A stretch of DNA of 64,000 nt from Lepidodermella squamata (Eukaryota; Gastrotricha), in contig JBLDXI010000012.1 in the NCBI GenBank assembly GCA_047495785.1, forward strand, positions 1,240,001-1,304,000, read 5' to 3'. Positions within the stretch are counted from its first letter, which is position 1, and every line of letters starts with the position of its first letter. Made by a program: the position numbers and the translations under genes. Below, piece by piece: positions 44,271 to 54,800 of the stretch. Below the pieces are notes generated by a model, which worked only from the letters and a program-made list of their open reading frames with translations, searched no databases and was not told the origin of the DNA.

Positions 44271-44848
44271 ATGATTAGGCATATTATCGCTTTGTTTTTG
44301 ATGCTGTCAACAACTTCATTACTGGCCACAGCCGAGATGGATAATTCAACAACAACAACACCAATCGATCAAGCACTAATTGACCCTAATTTATCGATTC
44401 ACGGCGGTCCGCTTCAACAACATTTCGGCCTACTAACCCTCCTTAATTACTGGAAGGAAATTCTAGCATTTTTAAAAGGGCAAGCTCTGGCGTTGGAAAC
44501 AAATGAATTGAAAAATTGCTCAAATGCGGATTTTTTCTGCAAAGCTGGCGTTGTCCCGACAGAGGAGAAAACAACTGATGAGTCATTCCTGGCCTGGAGC
44601 AAATCGAATTGCCTGAGGTACCATTGCAGTGAGTCTCGTGGGGGAATCTCGAAAATTAATGTTTTTCTATATTATTTATTTCTGAAGGTAAAAATCCGTG
44701 CATGTTCGCAAGTTGCCAACTGTTTCCGCGTGCCAAGTGCAGGCCTTATTATTGCAACGGCGAGTGCCGAGCTGATTTTTACTTACTGGACACGCAAGTC
44801 GAATGCTCAGCCGCGCCGAAAGTGCCTTTCGTTAAAAAACGCCCGTGA
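44271..44848 (+). CDS. Cysteine-rich secreted protein
   Basis: Exons 44271-44628 and 44688-44848 (59-bp intron, phase 1) give 172 residues. A signal peptide (MIRHIIALFLMLSTTSLLATA) is followed by a Thr-rich segment with an N-glycosylation site (DNST), an amphipathic region and a C-terminal cysteine module. The module runs CSKNPCMFASCQLFPRAKC, then RPYYCNGECRADFY and a last VEC. The spacing NPC-x3-SC-x4-P-x-AKC-x4-C-x3-C-x-A-x-FY resembles a small module I have seen in secreted proteins of other invertebrates, but I cannot name it. The second exon is needed to see it, because the first frame otherwise runs into the intron. Confidence 0.7.
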
Positions 44849-45226
44849 TTTTTTCATTGAAAATGATTTTTTACTAATAAAAATCGCGGTAAACGCAAGT
44901 GGCCGGTGATGCATTGTTTTTTGCGTGCAGGAAGGGCGGTTGCACCGCTGATGATGGTCATCGCCGGTTTGACTCGGGTTGCTAACCAAGCCGGTGTCTT
45001 GGCAACGCGTCGCCCCTAGCAACGCGTCACCGATATATCATATCGATACAGTAAAGACGGCGCTCGGGGAGCAGGCGGCGCTGCCTTTGTTGACCGCTGT
45101 TGTCAACGGCCACGTTTCCGTTATTAAGGATGCCGAATAAAACTGTTTCCGCGCAACGGCGCGGTCATCACATCGCGCGCACCTTGATTGGGCATCTGCG
45201 CGCTCGCAACGCGTCCCCATGTGCGA

Positions 45227-45232
45227 TATAAA
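45227..45232 (+). promoter_or_regulatory. TATA box candidate
   Basis: TATAAA within GATATAAATTTATA, about 265 nt before the coding start at 45497. It is the only clear core-promoter element between the two small genes here. Confidence 0.35.
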
Positions 45233-45496
45233 TTTATACCTATGAGCGAACAACAGCGTCGCCCAAGTTCTCTACCTTCTTGCTATACCTAATAAAAGTT
45301 TTCCTCAAAATAAAAACGTGCAGCACAAATATTATTACGAGGCCAAACAAAGGCTCACTGCTTGCGCGGCTTTAAATTTTATGCAAACAATTTCTTTCAA
45401 TTTTCTCAACCAATTTTCTCGACGCATCAAAAATATTGCGAAAATTTTTAGAAATTTTTACAACAATAAGGCAACGAAACTATCAGTTACAACCAG

Positions 45497-45839
45497 ATGT
45501 CAGGTATATTTTTGAATTTTTAAGTGAATTTCATAGAATTTTCTCGATTTTTTTCTAGACACTGTAGATGTGAGTATCGTTGAAGCAGCGGTTTACGGCG
45601 GTATAGCTGCAGCTGGTTTTATTTTGCTCGGGGTTGCAATTGGCTTGTGCTGTAGCTGTATCTGCTGCCGAAACCGCCACAGCCAGGCGCAGCAACTACG
45701 GCAACGCCGGTCCATCGTGCACCCGTCAACCTTCGAAGGCCCATCGACCAGCTCGAAGCACCCCCAGCAACGGGTCGGCAGTGCTGGCTCGCGGGAGATC
45801 ATACTTTCTGGCGATAACCGTGAAATAATGCATGACTGA
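45497..45839 (+). CDS. 95-residue single-pass membrane protein with Cys-rich juxtamembrane
   Basis: The first coding exon is only 7 nt long (ATG TCA G at 45497-45503). It joins across a 55-bp intron to 45559-45839 in frame, giving MSDTVDVSIVEAAVYGG at the start. One hydrophobic helix (GGIAAAGFILLGVAIGL) is followed by CCSCICCRNR, a palmitoylation-type cluster, and then a basic, Ser-rich cytosolic tail. No cleavable signal peptide is present, so a signal-anchor topology with a short outer N-terminus is likely. Poly(A) signal candidate near 46008. The family is unknown. The tiny first exon makes this gene easy to miss. Confidence 0.6.
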
Positions 45840-47416
45840 TGACTGCCTTGGAATTGTGTATACTAGCAATCGTTTTTATTTGGAGAATTAGTCAACAAAA
45901 TACATGATTTTTATGATAATTTTTAGAAAAAAACGGCTATTTATCAAAATTTGAAAAAATGCTACAAGATCTTGCAAAATCACAAAAAACCCTCTCATCA
46001 AAAAACATGAATAAAATCTTATCTTATTCTCGGTTCCTTAATTAATGTAAATATATAAAATATAAAAATCGGAATATTGTGATAAAAGTGATGAGCATAT
46101 TTCCTTTTACATACCTGTAAACATTATTTATTATAAAAAAATGCTATAATTTTTAGCGATTGTTTTATTGTTGAAGTGATGCGTTTGAATTTGCATGAAT
46201 TGTGATGCGAGTTGCAACTGTATACCGGAAAAATCCGACTGAGAGAGATGATCGATAGCATTTGTGAGGAAAATAAAGCCGAATCTTTGAATACACAGAT
46301 ATATTAACCTATAGCGAAATGCCGGTTACTGATTCATAGTTTCCAATCATGCAGTGTCAACTTTATGTACAAATTTTTCAATCAAATTTAGTGCAATCTT
46401 TAACCTTTCATACATATTTTATATATTTATTTTGAGCTGGAAACGTTATGGAAATGCCAGAGGACAAGTTTTCGGTTTATGAAAACGGGGTTCCGGAAGC
46501 GCACTCAAATTTTTCCGCTTGAAATGGTTCTTGGTAAAGTTCAAGGGCCCTAAAATCGAACTTTGTAAAAACTAAAAAACCCTATCCTTAACCCTGAACC
46601 CTATAACCAAACCCCAACCCTAAAACCTAAAACCCTAACTCCTAATCCCAATTCCTAATCCTCATTTTGTGAAAGGTTAACATTGGTTAGCCGAATAAAT
46701 TTAACTAACCAATTTTTTCCAGTGCATTCAATCGCCATTCCGTATTTGTTATTAATTTTATACTTGAATAGCCCTGGTTCTTTTCGGCCTAATTTGACAG
46801 TTATTGATGGCGGTCATCATACAATTTTTTCAGCTATTTAATCACCATTTCTATTGGCTGTCTAGCTGTCAACTGCGTCAAAATGAATCCTGTTATTCGC
46901 AAGGCGAAAAGCTTAGTTAAACCGGTCATGTCGGTGCAATTCACCCTAATATTTTGACCGTAAGCTGTGGACACTTTTTCAAAAGGCAAAGCGAGTATCC
47001 CACGTGATACTAACATCAGCACGAGGAAGCCAGAGCTATCGCTTATGCTGACGTAAAAGTCAAAATCGAGCCAGGGATCGCTTTAAGCCGATCATCCTCG
47101 ACAGTCCGGCGGAAGTCAAATATGTCCTTTTCCGGGTTAATCAACAAAACGCAACTGCTTAGAAACTCCCCTCGATTTATTTCTTCGAAATAACGTATGA
47201 ATGTGAATAAAAACTTCCATATTAGAAAAATGACAAGTTGTTGGATTACATAGTCGACAAAACAAGCGCAACCAGCGGCTCTCCAAGAGCGATGTTAAAA
47301 ATCAGCGTAAAAATTGGGGAAATTTACCGACCATCAAACAGTAAAAAATTGATAGGTACAACACGACGTAGTGATTTTAATATTTTTGTTTAACAACAAT
47401 TACAATAAAAATAACA
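45840..47416. other. Intergenic region with telomere-like tract
   Basis: AT-rich, with no supportable gene. It contains the telomere-like repeat at 46577-46663, listed separately. Confidence 0.5.
46577..46663. repeat. Degenerate interstitial telomere-like repeat
   Basis: About 87 bp made of CCCTAA, CCCTAAAA, CCCTGAA, CCCTATAA, CCCAA and similar variants, read as CCCTAA on the plus strand. The unit matches the ancestral animal TTAGGG telomere in degenerate form. It is consistent with an old break repair or telomere insertion rather than a chromosome end. Confidence 0.75.
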
Positions 47417-48037
47417 TCAGCGTCCTAAAACTTCAGCCCATAACAATCGTTGTTTTGATTGTTTCGACTTTTCTTTCGGAGGCGCTGGTGTCGTAGTTGA
47501 TGTTAACAAAACTTGGGGCTGCGATTGAACCCGTGCGATCGGCTTGTTATGCAGCATATTTTGCAATTTTTCCGTCATAGTTTTCGCCGTTGTCGTCGGA
47601 CGTAGCTTGCCAGATTTCGATTTTTTGCTCGATTTTTTGCTAGGTTTAGTTTCGTTCGATTTACCACCGGCTGATGTCGCGATGCCGGCTCGAAGCCTGA
47701 GCGGGTTGGATGACAGTGATTGAGCAAATTTCTTGTTCTTCCGGCCAAGTGCCGCTAGTTCCATGTAGGCGTCTTCTATGAAGTCGTCATTGAATAAGCT
47801 ATTACGTCTGCCTGGCGATAGTTCTACGCTGAAATCATCGTCCCGCCTCCTCGCCAATTTTCTATGCAGCTGATGGGAACTATCGGATGAAATTTCGTGG
47901 AGATAGGAAGGAAAGGCATGGCGATAATTTTCGTTAGCTGAAGCTTCCAGAGCTACAATTAAGGTAGCGAAAACGAAAGCCACGTCGACCAATCGCATCG
48001 AATTCCGATCTATCCGAAAATCGTCGTAGATTATCAT
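47417..48037 (-). CDS. Putative amidated neuropeptide precursor
   Basis: 206 residues from the first ATG (48037), or 193 from the internal ATG at 47998, where a typical signal peptide begins (MRLVDVAFVFATLIVALEASA). Candidate processing sites follow: KLARRR, then DDDFSVELSPGRR, then NSLFNDDFIEDAYMELAALG before RKNKK. The last would yield a 19-residue peptide amidated at Leu. The precursor ends KQRLLWAEVLGR-stop, which would give LLWAEVL-amide. In between is a Lys/Ser/Thr-rich spacer. Three Gly-basic amidation signals in one short secreted protein strongly suggest a peptide hormone precursor. The 19-mer is an amphipathic acidic helix loosely like PDF-type peptides, but I do not assign it. An acceptor (TTTTTCTGTTTAG) lies 17 nt before the first ATG. 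Confidence 0.6.
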   Translation of the reverse strand: MIIYDDFRIDRNSMRLVDVAFVFATLIVALEASANENYRHAFPSYLHEISSDSSHQLHRKLARRRDDDFSVELSPGRRNSLFNDDFIEDAYMELAALGRKNKKFAQSLSSNPLRLRAGIATSAGGKSNETKPSKKSSKKSKSGKLRPTTTAKTMTEKLQNMLHNKPIARVQSQPQVLLTSTTTPAPPKEKSKQSKQRLLWAEVLGR

Positions 48038-50970
48038 TGTAAATTATTATTTTTCTAAACAGAAAAAGCTTATAATTAGCAGGTCTGATGCAATTAGAAC
48101 ATGAGACTGATACCGATCGATTCACTCCTTCACTATATGGTGAAAATTCGCGGTTCATGAAGCCGACGTCATTATTAGCGTAAATTAAATGAAATATGAA
48201 GCGAGGGGGGTAGAGCATCATGTGATTATTGAAATGCATCTTCCGAATGAAAACAAAATTACGCTACGAAATTTGATTTGCTTGAAAAATTTTGTTTCTC
48301 AGAAATATGTCATGATCCAAAATATAAATTGGAGACACCGAAAAATTCCCAGAATGAATGGCGGAAATTTATTAATGGGAAAATTATTAAAAAATCCGGA
48401 ATATTGCTAAATAGCAATCATCGATAATGTAAACAATAATAAAAGCCAGTTCTGGGGTGTGAAAATGTTGCGCGTAGGCTGGCTAGAGTTGTATGCAAAA
48501 AGCTGTTGGTACTGTATGCAAAAAAATCCTTACTTATACTGTTATTAATACCCTACGCGTCCCTTTGGGGTTTTTCCGCGCGCGTTAAAATGTGGCTATT
48601 TTCGCTCATTTTTTCATTACTAATGCGATTTGTGATTGGCTATTCAAATATAAACCGATTTTTATTCATGGCTTCGCCATGATGACGTGCGCGTTAGGAA
48701 ACAATCTCTACATATATAGGTTTTTGAGCCTTAAAATTTGTCAGCAGCTATATATCGTGCTTATGTGGACACGATAATATACGCCCTTTGGTTCGCAAAA
48801 CAAATTAGGTGTAAAAATACATTATTTATGATAATCGTCATCGTCAGACGCGTGCTGAAGGTCATCCTCAAGAGGCGACGGCCACTATAAGTATTGAGAT
48901 GTAGCTTCCGCACGATTTTTCGCCGTGTGATACGTTTTACGCGCGGTCCATTGTTCGAAATGAATTTTTCTGACAGGAATAAAAAGCAAAACAAAACGCG
49001 CTATGAGCGGCCCACTCATGACTAATAACACCCCTCCCTCTAGCCTCCCCCAATAAAATCCGAAAAAGCTTCCAATAAATTTTTTAAAAATTTATTAAAA
49101 TTCTTTTGCCATATGCCAAGTGGGCGTATCGTGAATAAAGATAACATGTTGATTCTAATAAAAATTCCAAAGCTCAATAAAATTTTAGACAAGAATTGCG
49201 ATGGTTGAAGCAACATATTTTGAGACCCAGAATAAACTGTAACACTAGACGAACTTGAGGTTTTCTTGGCGCTAAGGAAGCACTTATAGGTAACAAAAAA
49301 CTTAGATCACGACTGAACCTCTGAATTTCCGGGTTTTATATAGCTCGGTCGACCTTAACGCTCTATGAATCATAGTGTAATATTTACACGAATTTTATTG
49401 CACGGAACAATAGATGAGGGGAGTTTTTTGCTGCCACGCACACCTGGAGCGACAAAATCGAACGCGCAGCTACTTATATAGATAATCAAATGCAGGTGCA
49501 TATCACAAATTTATATATCTGTAATTTAATATCGAATCTTGAGGAAGAGTGAATGAAATTTATACGCATTTCCGGTAGCAACCTGCCAATATTCAATATC
49601 GGATGTTCACATCACATTGTTAGAGAGCTCATTCGTTCCAATAAATTACGTCAGTAACGTAGGAGTATCGCTATTTAGGATGGACGCGGAAATTTTAAAT
49701 AATAATTGTTTAGTGACCCCTCTATAAAGCGTGGCGGGATATTGAATGTTAAACTATTCACCTGCGGGGTACATTTTATTAGAGAAGCGCATAAGTTGAG
49801 AGGTATTTATTTAATTTGCGAGTTCTAGATTCCAATAGAACACCCACGGTCTTGAGTAATTCCGCTCTGAAAAGTCTAGACAATGAAGTTTTCGACTCAG
49901 CCTTATAGGTGAAATCGATTTTACGCCCAGTATGATCACATTAACCACGCCAGAAAGTGTTGTTTTTATAGACGGTCCATATATACATATTTTCATTTCA
50001 TATCTCCTTATTTTCCCTGCCATTCATGTCGCTTTCCTACGCTTGCTCAGACATTGGTAGTGAAGGGTAAATACTTTTTTAAGTTGTTTTGACTTTCGTC
50101 GAGCTTAAAAGCTCAGACAAATATTAAGGCGGAATGCGGTGCTGCCGGCTTTGACGACGGATGCGTGGAGCGTCTCTTTTTTTAGCTACATCAAGTGCGC
50201 ACTTGCAAGTGAGGACGAAACGGTAAAGTGTTCACAAAACACACCTTTCGTCCGTGAACTTGGAATTGAAAACAACAAATCCGGCAAAATGTCATCCAAA
50301 TAATAAACAAAGCAATTAGTGAAAGCGTTTCATCACAAAGCATTCTTGAAATGTCCGCGACAGAACAACTTGCAACCAAATGTCAGAGATTACGAGATGA
50401 AACCGGCGACTCTGCGGCTTAGTTTTCTGTTCAGTATCTAAGATGCGATTCATGAATATGAGAGAAGAAAACAATCAAGGTACAATCAAGAAATAATCCG
50501 CCTTAATCTGTATGCGCGTTCCGAAATTGTAATACGAAGTCGTGAAATGAGAGAGCATATAATTATTAGGTAAGAGCGAAGGCTGCTTGAACCTCTACAA
50601 GACTGCGGCCCAACAAAATTAATCCCTTGTTTCTAAGCCTGTCTCCAGAATTATGTTAACTACACCTTTTCCATTTTTTCATAACAAGTTTTAGCAGAGC
50701 CCGAATTCATTATTTTTCCATTTTATTTCATCTTTCTGTTTTCAATGAAAAAAATGGAAAAAATTGAAACGCTTCGCGTTCTGCCGATCTCCAAGAACGT
50801 ATGTCAAAATTGTTTTGAAGTAAATGAATACGCAAATAAAAAGGTGTACCTATTTTACTACAGTTCAGCGTTCAGCTATTGCATATTATATAACAAATGC
50901 ATAAGAAAATTCATGGATCAGGTATCAAATCTGGATTCTTCCCTTTTTGGCGGTTTATAGTTCGTATAAC

Positions 50971-51172
50971 TTCGGAGACTACTAGCAACTTGTGGTTTCC
51001 AGAGTTGTTACAGTCGTTTAATTATGGATCCTCATTATTTGTAAGAGGTTCGGTTATAGCAGGTTCCTTTGCTTTTTTAACAGTAGATGGAGTAACATCC
51101 TACTAATTAGGATCCATGATTAAACGACTATGGCAACTCTGGAAACCACAAGTTGCTAGTGCGGTCTCCGAA
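50971..51172. mobile_element. Foldback/MITE-like element with 62-64 bp inverted arms
   Basis: The left arm 50971-51032 and right arm 51109-51172 are reverse complements over about 62 positions, with a 2-nt indel and a few substitutions. They share the core AGCAACTTGTGGTTTCCAGA and end in GGATCCT. The 76-bp centre has no ORF. No clear target-site duplication is visible. Confidence 0.8.
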
Positions 51173-51527
51173 CTTGAAGTTCGAAGCCTTTTTTAGCTCT
51201 TTTTTATTAACATTTCAGCTGAGGGTGGCCCGAGATTGCTGCGACAAGTTTGAAACTCTGGAAAAGCATAGCTTTGATTAGCGATTCTAAAAATCAGAAA
51301 ACTCAATAAATTCGGGTCTTGCACTATTGATTTCCACAGCTGGAAACAAGCCGGAGTTTCACATATCAGAATTGGATTCGTTGAGCTTTAACTTTGTTCA
51401 ATGAGAGCAATTGGTTTTTGGTGGCGAAGCAAGGTACCTTGCTAAGTCGAAGGTTGTGGAAGAAGGCTAGGTTCATCTCTCGCAGCCGAAATAAATCTGT
51501 AAAAACGAATCTAGTAAAGATACTTGC

Positions 51528-51858
51528 TAAGATAATCGGTAGGACCACGGTAGAGACCCGAAGGTTCTCCTATGGGATTCCTCTCGCAGCCTGGGACCTC
51601 CACACCCATCTCCGTTTAGTTCAATGTTGTGAACATTTTAAGCACAGGGGCCCCGACAGCCCCGCCAAGGCAGGAGACGACGGTCACTTGTAAACCGAGA
51701 CCGAACTTGAAAATTTCTCTCACCTATGTGAGAACCGAGGCGTTACGCGACCCAACATTTGCCGTAAAAAATACGTTGCCCGTTACCGACAAGGGGAGGC
51801 TGCTGGTGTCACTTGAACCGCGGTCGGCTCCACGATTCCTGTGGTAAGATAATCGGTA
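51528..51858. mobile_element. 303-bp insertion bounded by 14-bp direct repeats
   Basis: TAAGATAATCGGTA occurs at 51528-51541 and again at 51845-51858. Between them lie 303 bp that are clearly GC-richer than the surroundings. A 14-bp duplication fits target-primed (LINE/SINE-type) insertion, although no poly(A) tail or obvious polymerase III boxes are present. The cargo has no recognisable gene. Confidence 0.55.
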
Positions 51859-54800
51859 AGATTTTTGCCACGAGCCAGTTCCGAATAGAGCTGAATGAAG
51901 AAAGTTCGAACTGAGCCCTCATTACTCATATCAATCAAACATATAGCTCTTATTCCCACAACTATAGATTACAATTCCTGCTTTCTTTCAACTTCAACAT
52001 GAACATTTAGATCAGCAGCATATCGCCCTACTTTTTCTCGCTTCTCAATCAACATTTTGGCTGTTTTTACTGTGATTACTCGCCTCTAGCCTTAATTATC
52101 CGCCACTGAGGCAAAATTTCAATTTCAACTTCCGAACGAGGGTATTGCGTTATTATTCCAAATGATGATGTCGACGATGATGAGATGCATTTCGCGTTAT
52201 ATTTATTATTCATGTCGAACGAAAAACGTGTCGCTGTTATATTCACGCTCACCTTCACACGCGCTCTCACAGCAGCAGCAGCGGTATAGGCATACAGAGC
52301 GGAAATGCTTTTCGGTTGTTCGGTTGAAATGTTTTCAAATCATACATACTATAAAGAGGCGAAGTAATGTTTATTTGTAATTATTTAGCCAGGTATTCTA
52401 ATTTGTTGTTTCGACGTCGTTTTATTTACTGCAATTTGGCGCCTGCTGCGCTTGCTGCGCGCTTTTAGCTCAGATTCGCGCGCTAAAATGCGATTCGCGC
52501 GTGTTGTGCCGCTCAACGCCTCTCCGCCTCAATTAGTCTACGCCAAAAGTCAAAATCAAGGGTTTTCATAAAAATTCTGGAAGCGCGTATTTTTGCTGTT
52601 TTTTTTCAAAATCCAGGCCTATTTATTTTGCGCAGTTAATAATAGCACATTTTAATATTTAATTCGGAATCAAAAATTATCAGACAGTTTTAAATACAAT
52701 TAGCAGGTTAATTGGTCGACCCAGGGACCGATCGCCACGCATTTTCAGTAAAATTTTGTTGATATTTACGCACAGGCACGCACTTGCTGGTCATGTTTTA
52801 ATAAATTATCACAGGTGCGCTTCGACTTTTTCACTAAATTTCCGGCAAAATTTTTCATTTTTGCATCACCAGGCATGCGAAGTCTATAATAATCTGCGTA
52901 ACGACTATAGCACCTATATACTTATGCATTGGGGGTGTATAAAAATCTGCTACAATAGTCTAGATTTTCGAGATTTTGATTGCAAAATTTTTGTCGTGCT
53001 CACTTGGGATCTCGCATGAAAATTGCGCGCACTTTGCCGCACCCCTCGCGCACCTGCGCCTGAAAACATCTGCAGTTTTCATAGGTATTATAATTATTGC
53101 CCGTATCAGAAAAAACTTTGAAAACGCTAATAACGCGCATACCTTTTGTCAAGTGCGTATATATAACGCTGCGATATTTATTTTTCACGCGGGCGGAAAT
53201 TTTATCTAGAACTCGATAATACAAGTTTGAACAACAAACTAGTATATATATCTTCATTCGCTCTTTTTGCGGCTTGTGTATTGCGAGTTTGAAAACACTT
53301 GACAACATCAGAGGGAGCGAAAGCAACAACTGTTTCATGGAGTGCTTACAGCGATACAAGTTGATATCGTAATAACAATATTAGTAATTTTATTATCGTT
53401 TTTCGTCTCGTTTTTCCGCGCGCGCACAAGGACACGCGCGCGTTCAATGCGCGCAACTCGGTGCAGAAAATAATAATATATCCATATCTTGTTTCGCGCT
53501 TTGAGCCGAGAAATTTATATTAATACTCATTGCTTACAAAGTTAAGAAGAAATGCGCGCCTTTATAGCGATATAGCCTATTTATTGTAGTAGATAGGATG
53601 GCTTTTTGTTTTTGTGTACGTGAGATCGCCGCGCGAGCGCCGCCTTTTCATGCTGCTGGTGGCTATTCGCCGGCGTGTTTTTTGTTAAACAACTCCATTA
53701 CTAAAAGTCCGTCTCTCTTTTCCCAGGACAGCTATGTATTTCGGATACATTTATTCAAAAGTGACAGCCATTTATTATTATTATCATTATTTTTATTTAT
53801 TGGCACGTAAAATGCCGAGACGGCGAAAAAAACGGAATATATATCTGCGCTTGATGATGATGATAGATATATTATATACAACATGTTAAATGCATTATTT
53901 TTGCAGTCAACGCGATCGCCGTATTACGGCGACCACTGAGGTCGCGCCGCTAAGAGCAACCAAACATGTAATTTTTACCCGCCAAAATGTGTTGTCTAAT
54001 ACTGCTGGCACTGCTTGGTACTTCTTGGTGGCGAGTATTTTTGGCGCGCGCGCGCGTCAGTGTTGACGCACTCGCTTTTTGCACAAGCGCGCGCGACGGG
54101 TAATCATATACCAGAAATGAGAAGATGATGATGATCGTCATTATCTTTGCGCCACGTCCGCATGTCTCACACGAAAATAACATCGTCATCACGCATTTTT
54201 CGCAATCTATCATCTACTGCGCTGGGAGCATCTTCATCACCCACAGTGCATATGACACATCATGTAAATAATGGCTTTTTTCCGATCACTATACGCGCCA
54301 TGTCTCACATTTCATCAGTTTCTAATGAAAAATATTTCTACCTTATTTCCATTAGTGTCAACGGAAATCCATGCCTAGATATCGTTTTATTTTGCTTGTA
54401 GACTGAGAGTGGACGTAAGGCCTAGAAGTGAAATCCGAGAATTTTAAACCCATAAATAGGAAATGAAATAACTTTTTGATGCGCACGCAGAGGCTTGAAA
54501 CCTGTCCCAGTCGATCGAATTCAAGTATTAACAGTACTAATTGAAGCATTGCTGTCATCATATGGTTTCTTAATATTATATACCCCGCAAGTTTTGAACA
54601 CATCTCAAGTTTACCACGTGATTAGTTTTTGTTAACCATTTTGGAGAATTTTTTGCTCCATTTAAGATGAAATTTAAAATGTGCGAGACATATTTTTTAT
54701 AAATTCATTATGAATCAGCATAATTAATTAGAAATTTTTTATAAAATTAGTGAGATTCATCGGTTAAGGCATCAACTAAATTTTCTGTCTATTTTATTTT

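Noticed and set aside
44576-44600. Second CTGATGAG string, considered as another hammerhead core.
   Set aside because: It lies in a coding exon, and no GAA plus closing stem follows stem II.
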